NCBI GenBank assembly: GCA_024036415.1
Contig: JAMWET010000794.1
Coordinates: 43,672-107,671, forward strand
Direction: 5' to 3'
Length of the DNA: 64,000 nt
From: Prochilodus magdalenae
Lineage: Eukaryota; Chordata; Actinopteri; Characiformes; Prochilodontidae
The position numbers were made by a program, and so were the translations under genes. The first letter of the stretch is position 1, and each line of letters starts with the position of its first letter. Positions 11,834-22,679 of the stretch are shown here, in pieces. Under the pieces are notes generated by a model that searched no databases, was not told the origin of the DNA, and saw only the letters and a list, made by a program, of their open reading frames with translations.

Positions 11834-14800
11834 CAGATCCACCTGTTCTCTACGACTGAAGCGGCCAAGGACTTTCTGTCCAGTTTGGGAAAAGATAAGT
11901 GACTCTCTTGACAATGCAGCCAATTTGGTGTTTAACCTAACCGTTTTATAGATGTTTTTGAGGTAGCCTTTCCTCCAGATCTCATTTCAGTTTTAAAATG
12001 ACAGAAACTACGCTGTCTGACTTTTCTTTTTTTTTTTCATTTGAGATTTGGTCAAATATTGTTCAGAGTGTTGTACCGGAGCGTTGCTCATTTTGTTTCC
12101 TTTCTATTTTACGGCGTATGCTGAGCCGTGTAGTGTTGTTTTTTGTGGTTATTTTTCATTCTAAGCCCTATGGGCCTGGTGACCTAACGTCATTTAGTGT
12201 GTCCTGTCATTTGGGGACAGGGCTGGGAGAGGGTGGGAAGGGGTGTTTGTGTTTCTTTGTGTTTGCAAAATTTAAAATGGTTGCACTCGAAGCTTTATAC
12301 CTACTTAAGATAGCACACTACATTTCTGCAGTTACATCTTGTTTATCCATTTTTTGAGATTGAATATGAATGATTCTCTTACATATATATCTTGGAATGT
12401 GAAAGGCTTAGGACATGTTATTAAGAGGAAGAAAATTTTAACTTTTCTTAAAAGGGAGGGAGCATCGGTTGCCATAATTCAGGAAACCCATTTGTCAGAT
12501 CTTGAGCATCTAAAACTTAAAAGAGATTGGGTGGGACAGGTGTATTTTGCCTCTTGTAACTCAAATCCGAGGAAACGAGGTGTTGCTATATTATTTAACA
12601 ACCATTTGCCATTTGTTTGTGAAAAACATAAGGTAGATATATACTAATCTCAGGCCTGTTATATGGACAGCATATTACCATGCTCAATATTTATGCACCA
12701 AATGTGGATTGTCCTAATTTTATGTCTGATAAAATCCTATTGTTTAACAATAATCGTAAAAACTTGGGTATTATGGCTGGGGATTTTAATTGTATTTTGG
12801 ATCAAAATCTGGACAGATCCTCTCTTCTCTCAACCAATTCTAAATCTTCATTGGTGCTTAATGAGACTTGTAAAGAATCTGGTTTGGTTGATATTTGGAG
12901 GGAATTAAATCCTTTGCTTAGGGATTACACCTTTTACTCTAACCCTCACAGTTCATATTCACGTATTGACTATATTTTTATACCTAACAGTTCAATCCAC
13001 CTCGTAACAGACAGTAAAATTGGTCCCATTGTCCTGTCTGACCATGCTCCAGTATACATGTATATGAAATTGGGCATTCTAACATCTAAAAATAGAACCT
13101 GGAGGTTATATTGTCATTGTGGGACAGGGCTGGGAGAGGGTGGGAAGGGGTGTTTGTGTTTCTTTGTGTTTGCAAAATTTAAAATGGTTGCACTCGAAGC
13201 TTTATACTTAAGATAGCACACTACATTTCTGCAGTTACATCTTGTTTATCCATTTTTGAGATTGAATATGAATGATTCTCATACATATATATCTTGGAAT
13301 GTGAAAGGCTTAGGACATGTTATTAAGAGGAAGAAAATTTGTCCTGTCTGACCATGCTCCAGTATACATGTATATAAAATTGGGCATTCTAACATCTAAA
13401 AATAGAACCTGGAGGTTTAACTCTTCTCTGCTCACTAACACAGCATTTTGTGATTTTATGCGTCGGCGTATTCATTACTTTTGGGAGGATAATAAGCAGT
13501 CCCCTGTGTCACCTGCTACTTTATGGGATGCAGCAAAGGCCACAATCAGGGGAGATATCATATCTTATTCTTCTTCAGTGAAAAAGTTGCAGATTCAAGA
13601 ACGATTAGCTCTGGAAGCAGAAGTTGTTTGTCTGGAACAACTACATAAATCATATCCTACACAATCTAATTGGGCCTCGTTATGCCAGGTAAGAGCTAAA
13701 CTGAATCTGAATCACACAAACCACATAAAAAAATTGCTCCATTTTTCAAAACAGAAGTTTTATGAATTTGGCAATAAATCAAGTCGTCTACTTACACATC
13801 AGTTAAAGAAAGAACAGACAGAGAGTTATTAAATCTTTAAAAAATGCTGATGGCTCTATTACATATGATCCTTCAGTTATAAATAGCTTCTTTAAAAACT
13901 TCTATCAATCTCTATATAAATCAGAGAACACTGCGTCAGATATGGACATTTTGTCTTTTCTTAATAAAACATCTCTTCCTGCTATATCAGAGGAGGACAG
14001 GGCTGATTTAAATGCCCCCTTCTCTTTAGGGGAGATTTTTGAAGCACTCCAGGCCATGCCTTCCAATAAATCCCCTGGACCCGACGGCTATCCACCAGAG
14101 TTCTTTAAAATGTTTTGGCCGGAGCATCACCCAATTTTACTTCCCATTTTTCAGGATCTGCTTCAGCATGGTACAATACCTGAAACTTGGAAAATGGCAA
14201 TGATTTGTCTACTTTTGAAAAAGGGTAAAGATCCTCAGGACTGTGCGTCATATAGACCAATAAGCCTGTTAAATACTGACTGCAAAATTTTGGCTAAGGT
14301 ACTTGCTCACAGGTTAGAGTTGGTTCTGCCAAAGGTAATTAAACCTGATCAGACTGGATTTGTGACAAAGCGATATCTGATAATATACGCCGTTTACTAA
14401 ATATTGTAGACTTTGTTAATACATCTAAACATCCCACTCCTATTGTGTCGCTTGAAGCTGAAAAAGCCTTTGACCGCGTGGAATGGGCCTTTTTTCGTTT
14501 CACCACACTCGAGAAATTAAATTTAGGATCAAATTTTATTAATCTAGTTAAACTTTTATATTCTGAGAGCTAGAGTCTTAACAAACGTCACAAGTTGTAC
14601 ATGTTGGAAGAGGCACAAGACAAGGATGCCCTCTTTCACCTCTCATTTTTTCTTTGGTGATTGAACCATTGGCTGAGCTTATAAGGATGGATCCCAGTAT
14701 TTTAGGTATTAAAGTAGGGGACGAGGATCATAGAATTTCCCTTTATGCTGATGACATATTATTGTACATTTCTAATCCTGTCCAATCACTTCCTGCATTA

Positions 14801-17800
14801 TTAAATAATATTGCCCATTACAGTACACTCTCTGGATATAAAATTAACCTTTCAAAGTCTATGGCTTTACCCCTCAATGTCCGCTCCGGTTCTTTTGCGT
14901 CTCTGGCATCTTTTCTCGGGGACGGTTTCCCATTCCACCTGGCTATCAAAGGGTTTAATTATCTGGGCATTTTTCTAACATTTTTCTAATCTTAATAATC
15001 TTTTTTCAAAAAACTATCTGCCCCTCGTGAACAGAATTAAGGCTGATCTGGGTATCTGGTGCTCTCTCCCATTGTCCTATTTTGGTAGGATAAATGCTTT
15101 GAGAATGAATGTTCTTCCTCGTTTTCTATATTTATTTCAGTCTCTTCCTTGTTATTTATCCAGCTTATTCTTTAAAGATTTAAATAGTCATTTTTCAAAG
15201 TTTATCTGGAATAATAAAAAACCTAGACTTAAACTAGCTAGTCTAATGAAACTTAAAGAGAAAGGGGGCGCAGGTGTACCAAACATGCAGTTGTACTACT
15301 GGTCGGCTCAGATTAAACATATTCTTGCTTGGTGCACCAACAGAATTAATTCATTACGGGTTACTATGGAGTCCATGACATGTTCCCCTCTACCACTTCA
15401 CTGTTTGCCATTTGTTTAAAATGTGGAAAAATGTTTCTGGTTCTTTTGTTGTATTCAGTACTCTGCTAACTTGGAGGGATGTCAGAAAGTACTTAAGGAT
15501 ACCTAAATGTCTCTCTCGGTCTTCTCCAATTACTCCTGATCCTGATTTTCCTTCCCAGCTGCATAATATAGGACTTCTTAATTGGTCCAGACGGGGAATT
15601 ACACAGATCTCTTGTCTGTTTTCGGAGGGAGTCTTGTTGCCTTTTTCTGAAATTATGGAGAAACATAGTTTGTCTAAATCAGACTTTTTTAGGTATCTCC
15701 AAATAAGACCTTTCATTAACTCTGTTTTAGATAAGGGGGAGTTGCGAATAAGTCTGACAGAGGTGGAACACCTTTTCTCTAAACAGTATGACTCAAAGGG
15801 GCTGATTTCAAAGATTTACACTATGTTTTTCACCGAGTCTGTGTCTCCTTTGACAAATTTAAAGGGTATTTGGGAGAGGGACTTGGAAATGAAGATTGAC
15901 CAAGATTTATGGACCTCTGTTTGTTCTGACTTGTATCCCAAGTGTACTTCAATCAGCATGCAGGAACTTAACTTCAAGTTCATTCACAGGATTTATCTGA
16001 CACCAGTACGTCTACATAGGATATTCCCAGACAGATCTGACCTGTGTTTCAAGTGCCAGGCGCACAAAGGCACTTTTATTTACTCTTTTTGGACTTGTAA
16101 AAAAATTAACTTATTTTGGAGGGAAGTACATTCTGTCATAGTAAATATTTTTGGTATTCAGTTTAATATGTGCCCCTTTTTGTATTTATTGAATGGTCAA
16201 CTCCGGGATACATTTGATTGGCAGCTGAGACAGGCTTTTATTTTTTTGGTACATGTAGCAAAGAAATGTGTTCTGCTGCTTTGGTCCTCTGAACAGGCCC
16301 CAACACTGAGGTTGTGGATCTCTCAACTAGTGTCATTGCTTCCTCTCGAGAAACTGACTTATGACATGAATCAGAGACCAGACAAGTTTTGGCAAATATG
16401 GTCTCCTCTCTGGAATTATCTTGAAAATATTAGTTAGAGCCTTCCCTTTTGTTTCTTTTTCTTTTCTGTTTTTATTTATTTATTTATTTATTATTTATGT
16501 ATTTTTTTATTATATGTAACTGCTGTTGGAGCTATTCTGTATGTACTGTGGCTGGTAATGGAAAGTGCAACACCAATTGAAAAAAAAAAAAAAAAAAGAA
16601 AACACTAAGTCTTGAGTCCATGCCTCATTCTCAAACCTGTTGTTCTGGCGTAAAGGTTTTATGAAGAATGTTGATAGGGTTTGTGGTAGGAGGGCACCAC
16701 ATTATTTAATGTCAGGTTTATTTGACCACCCAAACTGAAGATCAGAATTATTTTATATAGAATGGGAGAACAGTTTGTATTTTGTTTTCCAGAGAACGTT
16801 CACTCCCCTGTCCAAAAGGAGAGTTTCTCCTCCAGGACTCAAAATGCAGTCCTTGTTGAAGATGTAGAGACAAGAAAGTCAGGTAAGTTTATAACAATTT
16901 CCCCCCTTGAGTTTTCCTTTCCAAGTGTCTATTAGAAACACCTACATTGTAGCTGTACGCCACAGTTCAGGTGACTACACTACTACACAGCAGTTCAGGT
17001 GACTACTTCTCTAGTAGTCTAATTATTAACATCTCCTCAGGTTAACCTGATTTACAAACGTTTTTGTTTGGGATCACTTTACTTGGATGGTCCATTGTGT
17101 ATGCCTCATAGATGCTCAAGTGACATTCAAATGAACAGCTATTTAACGTAAGTTGAATGTAAATTATGGTCCATAGAATCTCACCCTATACCTAACCCTA
17201 AACTTAACCTTGAATCAACCCTGAACCTAAACAATCTTTTACTTAACCTAAGATTAAATCCAACCATAGCTCTTATTCATGAATGGTTGAGGTTAGGGTT
17301 AGGAGTAAGGTCAAGTTTAGGGTTGGGTGTAGGGTTATATTCAATAGAGGGTCATTTACATTAAATTTACAGCTCAGCCGCATTTAATAGGAATTCAGTT
17401 GAATGTCATTTGAATGTTAGTTGGGGCAACTATAATGCATCTACAATTGACTGTATTAGTAAAGTGACATGTGTTTATTTTTATGACTGTGGGTGTGCCA
17501 TGTTGCCATACATGTACTCACTGTTGTTCATGTTGTGCTGCACAGGTTATCAGTCCTCTCTACCAAGTATCTCCCTGTAATTGCGTATCATCCTGTAGAT
17601 AGACATGTAAATATGTATACCTAATTGGCATGGTATGGGGGTCTTTTGTATCTGCAATGTTGGAAAAATTGCCCTCTTTTTAGTTTTATATATTAACCTT
17701 ATTTAAAAAAACAAATTAATTGCATCTGTCTGTGGTTTTTGTTTAAGATCGTAAACACACAGCCCAACACAGGCGACAATGGACCAATAGAGAGAAGGAG

Positions 17801-17983
17801 GCAGTGTGGCGTCACCTGGCAATGTATCGTGCCTTGAAGAAAGTTCCAGGAAAAGAAGATTGCCTTCAGTGCATACAAGCAGAGCATGCTTTAAAGACAA
17901 GAACATGGAAAGACATCAAACATTTAGTTTACAATAGTATTACAACGGAAAGGCGAAAGGCTTCTCTCATTTCAAAAGCCTAA
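8886..17983 (+). CDS. Multi-exon gene fragment with repeated Lys-rich exons and conserved terminal exon; function unknown
   Basis: Six candidate exons share phase 1 borders: 8886-8994, 9119-9229, 9861-9969, 10098-10208, 16793-16882 and 17748-17983. The second and fourth (111 nt each) are open and read DGEGLPGKKKQKRSS and DGKCLLGKKKQNRSS, then an acidic/polar end. The first and third are 109 nt and lose frame. The fifth (90 nt) is open. The last runs 78 codons to TAA at 17981, containing WTNREKEAVWRHLAMYRAL, VPGKEDCLQC and TWKDIKHLVYNSI, a Trp/Cys-bearing helical domain. I recall this C-terminal domain after the recombinase-like part in the same fish family as 7441-8255. The L1 element lies in the intron between exons four and five. 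It may be a live gene, an old fusion or a relic; expression is unknown. Confidence 0.45.
10209..10820. other. Intron sequence without a recognisable gene
   Basis: This lies between the fourth Lys-rich exon and the L1 insertion. An open minus-strand frame at 10140-10652 has no recognisable domain and overlaps the exon on the other strand, so it is not called. Nothing else is supported here. Confidence 0.6.
10966..11901 (+). pseudogene. L1 ORF1 (RNA-binding coiled-coil protein), frameshifted
   Basis: ATG 10966 opens 109 codons with heptad-like repeats (GSRLGSIDARLDTIDGRLDT), a coiled coil typical of L1 ORF1. A frameshift near 11295 is followed by the conserved block LENRGRRKNIKIVGLPE (about 11355-11405), a stop near 11432, and the RNA-recognition-like part (RSVLIRFLRHPDKE) up to the stop at about 11900. 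A 59-bp AAT repeat lies inside the last part and would encode a run of asparagines if the frame were intact. Confidence 0.85.
11775..11833 (+). repeat. (AAT)n microsatellite inside L1 ORF1
   Basis: About 19 perfect ATA/AAT triplets interrupt the C-terminal part of ORF1 directly after a serine-aspartate codon pair. The length is a multiple of three, so it keeps the local frame. It probably grew by slippage after insertion. Confidence 0.95.
12366..16437 (+). pseudogene. L1 ORF2 (endonuclease + reverse transcriptase), multiply broken
   Basis: The start ATG at 12366 leads into an APE-type endonuclease: SWNVKGLGHV, IIQETHL, NIYAPN near 12690, GDFNCILD near 12780, SDHAPVYM near 13040. The reverse transcriptase follows: PGPDGYPPEF near 14080, RPISLLN near 14255, AFDRVEW near 14470, and the catalytic YADD (aspartates at 14750-14755). 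The C-terminal part (15412-16437, open) includes the CFKCQAHKG Cys/His knot. Frames change near 12645, 13832, 14400, 14570 and 15000, and a duplicated segment (13112-13417) breaks the endonuclease. It cannot make a full protein. Confidence 0.92.
13112..13417 (+). repeat. Internal duplication in the L1 (copies of 12205-12438 and 13031-13107)
   Basis: Bases 13112-13340 repeat 12205-12438, including the ORF2 start ATG, nearly base for base. Bases 13341-13417 repeat 13031-13107. The order is leader/start, endonuclease middle, SDHAP block, then leader/start again fused straight to the SDHAP block. The second copy thus lacks about 590 bp of endonuclease. This pattern is expected from a template jump or from recombination between a full and an internally deleted copy. 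Confidence 0.9.
17074..17467. mobile_element. Foldback MITE-like element with telomere-like core
   Basis: The ends are inverted (TCACTTTACT at 17074 and AGTAAAGTGA at 17467). The arms share further inverted words (GACATTCAAATG near 17120 against CATTTGAATGT near 17405). The core has ACCCTA/ACCCTAAACTTAACC words on the left arm (about 17185-17230) and GGTTAGGGTTAGG...TTTAGGGTTGGG on the right arm (about 17290-17335), again in inverted orientation. There is no coding capacity. It is a non-autonomous DNA element by structure; the superfamily is unknown. Confidence 0.6.
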
Positions 17984-18962
17984 AAAAAAAAATCTGTAAA
18001 TCCTGTAATTCTGTTTAAGGCACTTTGCATTGTACTTTTCAGTAGTCAGACGTTACTGTTCAGATCACTGTAGCTGCAGCTGTATGCCACAGCAGTTCCG
18101 TTGACTGTACACTATTGTTAATGTAAAACTGCAGCCCTGCATAGCAGTTCAGGTGACTGTACACTACTACATAGCAGTTCAGGTATCTTTGCTGCTCTAC
18201 TCTGCTGTTGATGTGGAATTGTAGTCAGCCATTAAAGTACATTTAAATTAGGTCTACTGGTCCTTTGTGTTGTGTGATCTTCAGAGAGTACAGTAATGAT
18301 CTTTTTGGTTAATTAAAAATTGTTTTATGCATTTTTAACACTAAAGCATAAAGCAAGCAGTGGTGTGATGGCACTTTAATGTGTTTTGTCCAAGGAGCTC
18401 ACCAGTATATTTAAGTCCATGTATCTTTCGTGTAAACCTGTCAATATAAAGAAATTCCCATGGGGTGCGTTTCCCGTACATCGATGGAGGTTAGCACTGA
18501 ACCAACCTGGTACAATGCGTCGTTAAACTACCTAATGTCTGAAGTACGACCGCTTCCCGAAACCGTCGTACTTTGTTGGTACCACAGTAGTTTGAACCAT
18601 GTTGGTTTGAACCACCACAGTTCAATCCACCATGGTTCCAAATGTGTTTAGTCTGACTTTCCCTATGGGAATCAATATACATAATCAAAGTATTATTTAG
18701 GCTACTCATATTTCTTCATATTGTAAACAAATAACTTTCCATCACCACTACCAGTCATAGTGATGTATATTATTGTATATTATTTCTATCAGCTATAGAA
18801 ATAATAACAATAGTAATGTTAATGTTCATTATAAATGTAATATTAATAACACTTCTTATTAAAAACATATCAAAAACAAATAGAAGAACTATTAGCAGTA
18901 TAAAATAAAAAATATATATATATAGTCAGTATACCAGAGTGGTACATGGTGGGGTGCTAAAA
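17984..18962. other. Gene-free stretch with possible dispersed repeat
   Basis: No gene is seen. Around 18455-18660 the words GGTGCGTTTCCCG, CCCGAAACCGTCG and alternating GAACCA / TGGTTTGAACCACC look like a dispersed repeat common in fish genomes; this is a resemblance only. A short (AT)n run lies near 18910-18925. Confidence 0.4.
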
Positions 18963-19180
18963 CTCAAATCAAATTTATTTGCACTTTTTACAACAGATGT
19001 CACAAAGCAGCTTTACTGGAATCCAGTAAAAATGTTCAACAAAGCATAAAATACAAACAACATAAAGAAACAAACCATATGAACCATAAACCGCCTGGTG
19101 AGCAAGCCAAAAGGTACCAGTGGCCAGGAAAAACTCGCTCCTGTTACTAAGGTGGCTCTGGCAGCAGCATGAACAAGCAA
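18963..19180 (+). repeat. Dispersed repeat R3, copy 1
   Basis: The sequence AAATCAAATTTATTTG, ACAACAGATGTCACAAAGC, AGCTTTACTGGA and the CCGCCTGGTGAGCAAGCC part recur at 31803-31985 in the same orientation and at about 43285-43480 in reverse. It is non-coding. This is a widespread fish repeat type; its class is unknown. Confidence 0.65.
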
Positions 19181-19679
19181 GTTTATTAGCTGACTGACAT
19201 GAGATTAATATTTGGGGCTTTACTGAAATGTTTCGGACCTTCAATCCAGAAGCTCGGGTCAGACAACACCCACTGCAGTCGTTTTGTAAAACAGGAAACT
19301 TTGTAAAACTTTTTTAAAATACTGGGTCAAAAATTATGTATTTCGCATATGCAATGCGACCAAAAAAAAAACATTATCCATTTAGATACGGTGTCCTGCC
19401 TACATTCTGGCCACGCCTCCCATCCCACCTAGCGCTGTCCAATGAATGTGAATTAATTCCCACCAATCAGCAGCGGGTCCTCGCACTACTAGCGTTCTAC
19501 TTGTTCTTGGATTTTGAGTTACCGCTAAAAACAAATCGGGTTGCTGTTGCTACTGACATCTAGTGGCAAACTCTTATTGCTTTTTTTGCTCAGATGTCTA
19601 GAAAAAGTGGCCCTCACAGGCAAATAATTTCATGGTGCTCACAACGTATGGTAAACCTGTGTGTTTGTGTGTGAACTGC

Positions 19680-20330
19680 TGTGCTCTACAGCACCCTCTT
19701 TATTTTGAAGCTTGTATTGAAGAGCGGGGACCAACACGTCGCCGCCTTGCTGCTTTGCGAGTCTAATTGTATGCATATTAGACCTGAGGGGCCACTGCGC
19801 TTGCGCACTGCTCTCGAGCGCATGAATCCTCGTAATACAGCAAACCAGCACACATGTACATTAATATAAAATCAATATTCATTTTACATTATAGGATCTA
19901 CAGAAAGTAATTATTAAGTCCATCTTGGTCAGAGCATTAAGTAGGTGGTTACAGGTGAGTGGTTATATATAACTAGTTATTCTGTGCTGTGATGCAGCCA
20001 GTTTGAGCACTTTATTATATCACATGAATTAGATTTATAATCTGCATTATTTTAGAGCACGTAATTGCATTTACATTGTATTTGTTAAACACAAAGTTTA
20101 GTGAGAAACGTGAGAAAACCATGTTGTAAAATCTTGATGGTGGATGTAGTTTTTGAACGCTTCGCTGGAGACTGGCAAGTACTGATACAAGCGGTATAAG
20201 AAGACTACAACTCCCATCTCTGCCTTCACTTCGTGCAGGCTCTAGCATGGATACCTCGGCACTCGAGCACGCACTTCATAGCGTTTCTTATTTTTGAACA
20301 CGGCGACTACAGTGCAAGGTAAGCAAATCT
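19680..20330 (+). promoter_or_regulatory. CpG-richer stretch with possible untranslated first exon
   Basis: CpG dinucleotides are denser here than in the surroundings (GCGCTTGCGCACTGCTCTCGAGCGC near 19797). The stretch ends with a strong donor context (GCAAG then GTAAGC at about 20321). It could be a promoter and leader exon for the zinc-finger/recombinase-like copy that follows at 21.6 kb. This is inferred from composition only. Confidence 0.25.
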
Positions 20331-21062
20331 TTCACCCTTAATTTAGCTGTGATTTTATTTTTGTGTGTGAAAGACGTTAGGTTGTCCTTAAAGCAAGTGC
20401 TATGCTTGCGGCGCTAACTCGGCAGCGGTAGGTAGCGGAGCTAACTCAGCAACGTCAGCTAGCTATCTTAAGTTCATTATAAACGTATCATATTTTATTC
20501 AACCACGGAGAGGAGAGGAGAAGAGAGGAAAGGAGAGGAGCCTGTGGTGGGGTAAGGAGCCGGGGTCCGCAATATCAAGCTACAGATTACAGAGCCACAG
20601 CCGGCTACAGTTATTGCAGACTTTATATTACATAGTCCGTGGTCCCACTTCACATGAATTAATGCAAATCTGCACTATAACATGCACTGTTTTGTGCTAC
20701 CATGGCCTAACACAACCTAAGTAATACAACATTATTGTAATCGAAAAAAGTTCAACCAGCCAGCTAACGCTGCTGAGTTAGCTCGGCTAGCATAGCAGCC
20801 ATTTCGTATAGTTTCTTATTGCACTTTTTTTAGCCAACAATAGATTGATTTTCTGCCATTTTTTACTTTGTAGCTTGCACTTTTGTCTACCTCTTGTTCT
20901 GTATTGGTGCTATTCTGCTGTAATGAAACAAATTTCCCCTTGTGGGACAATAACAGGCTATCAAATCTAACTCAGAAATCTCAAATGTGCTCATTTTTTA
21001 TTAAACTAAAACTGGTCCTTGCTGGCTTGGGCCACAAGTCCAGTCAGATTGGGCATGTAACT

Positions 21063-21246
21063 GCTTACTGTGAGACCTACGTATTAGTCTGGTAGTGACC
21101 AAGGTTGATTTTCCTAGCTTTAAAATGTATCTTCTGAGAGGCCCAAATTTGCTTGATTTGCTTACTGTGAGACCTTCGTATTAGTCTGGTAGTAACCAAG
21201 GTTGATTTTCCTAGCTTTAAAATGTATCTTCTGAGAGGCCCAAAGT
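21063..21246 (+). repeat. Two-unit tandem duplication, 97-bp period
   Basis: The unit starting GCTTACTGTGAGACC and ending GAGAGGCCCAAA occurs at 21063-21159 and again from 21160. Differences are few (CTACG/CTTCG, GTGACC/GTAACC). It is non-coding. Confidence 0.93.
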
Positions 21247-21619
21247 GAAAAAGTCTATTTTCATTAAGGTTTGAAATTCCAAAACCTCGTCTTTGGTCTG
21301 TCATGCTAATTAGTTTTGATGAATTCACAGAGTCCCCACAACACAAATTGTGATGAAATGTGTGTGAACGAGTTTGGTGCTGGGTAGACGCTCTCATCTA
21401 ACAGTGTCCCCACAAGTCACAACGTTGGAAAGTGTGTTAAGGGTGTAAAGCTTCTGCTCACCCTGTCCCTGATAGCACATCTTCAGATGTCAGAGATGTT
21501 ACAGAGAGAAGCATCCATGAAGTTGTGGGTCTAAGTGAATGTCCCAGCAAGGGTCCTCAAGTGACAGGGAGTGATGAAGCATGCAGTAGTTCAGAGGTTG
21601 TTCAATGAGAAGAGGCGGT

Positions 21620-22671
21620 AATAGTTAAAGAAGTTAAAAGAAAATGTGATGGTGGAAGAATATACAACAAGAAACATTACCTTCTGCATTGCTTGAAACC
21701 TTTTAGCAATATGGCGAGACATCTGGAGTGTGTTCACAGCAGTGTAAGAGAAGTGGCTATTGCATGCAGTTTTCCAAAAGGTTCTAAACAGAGGAAGATA
21801 CATTTGGATGATATACGTCACAGAGGGAACTATGTACATGATACTGATGTAATAAACAGGCAAGGGGGAACTGGTTCCATACAAACGACCTCCAAAAAAA
21901 AAGTAAGACTTTATGCATTGTGCGTATTGCCAAGGCTTATTCACCAGGAAAGTTCTTTGGCGACACATGAAGGTCTGTAAACTCAGCCCTAAAGACTGCA
22001 TTCCAAAACCAGGGAAAACCCATGTCCAGTCGTTCTGTTCATTCACACAGCCTGTACCTTCACAGAGAAGCAAAGCACCGTGGAAGACATTAAGCATCAT
22101 GATTGGTGATACTGACATCACAGCTGCTGTTAAAAATGCATCATTCAGTTGGAGGAACACTTGCAACACAAAGGAGGATCAACTGCCAAAAATGATGCAT
22201 GTGCACGCCAGAAGTTGCGGGAACTAGGAAAACTTCTCATCAGTGGCAAAACAATTGCTTCTCTCAAGACAATGGAAAATTTCATTTACCCGCAAAACTA
22301 CATGAAAATGGTTCAACCTGTCAGACATATATGTGGATACGATAGTGAAACCAACATGTACAAAACTCCTTCCCTAGCGAAAAAAATTGGAATAAGCCTA
22401 ATGAAGCTTAGAAAACTGGAAAAGACCATTGCTTGGCTCGGTAACTCAGTAACTTCCAAGAAATACATAAGGAACGGTGGTGTGAATTGATCTCTGCAAC
22501 AGAGTCAAAGTGGAACACACCTACAGTGTTGCTTTTTACAGAAGGTGTGCAAAAACGTCATGCATTTCTCAATACAACGCAAGATGAACGTGTCAGGCAG
22601 TTATCTTCAGAGCCCACATCAAAATACTGGTCTGATCTTGCAGATGTAGCCGGCAGGGCTAAGGATGAATG
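21620..22671 (+). pseudogene. Copy 2 of the zinc-finger / tyrosine-recombinase-like fish family, frameshifted
   Basis: Frame 1 (about 21620-21980) reads KPFSNMARHLECVHSSVRE, a C2H2-like finger whose first cysteine pair is damaged, then a basic linker. Frame 2 (21913-22130) gives a second finger MHCAYCQGLFTRKVLWRHMK. Frame 3 (22149-22490) gives ARQKLRELGKLLISGKTIAS, YPQNYMKMVQPVRHICGYD and KTPSLAKKIGISLMKL. A further frame gives KWNTPTVLLFTEGVQKRHAF up to TGA 22670. The order matches copy 1 (7441-8255) and adds its N-terminal fingers. The catalytic half is missing. Three frame changes in about 1 kb mark it as a pseudogene. Confidence 0.6.
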
Positions 22672-22679
22672 AAGCACTT

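Larger units (their letters stand above)
10836..16598 (+). mobile_element. L1-type LINE, nearly full length, with 15-bp target duplication
   Basis: The element is bounded by identical 15-bp direct repeats AAAACACTAAGTCTT (10821-10835 and 16599-16613) and ends in a poly-A run (about 16580-16597). It has a GC-richer 5' leader, a coiled-coil ORF1 (from 10966) and an ORF2 with endonuclease, reverse transcriptase and a C-terminal Cys-rich part (12366-16437). The clean target duplication and poly-A tail indicate insertion by target-primed reverse transcription. Both ORFs are broken by frameshifts, so this copy is dead. It is internally rearranged. Confidence 0.95.

Noticed and set aside
15412..16437. 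341-codon open frame as a possible host gene
   Set aside because: It is in line with the L1 RT, has the L1 C-terminal Cys/His block and ends just before the poly-A tail; it is the ORF2 end.
21591..22169. 192-codon open frame on the minus strand
   Set aside because: It is the complement of the zinc-finger / recombinase-like plus-strand sequence, whose motifs are clear; the minus frame has none.
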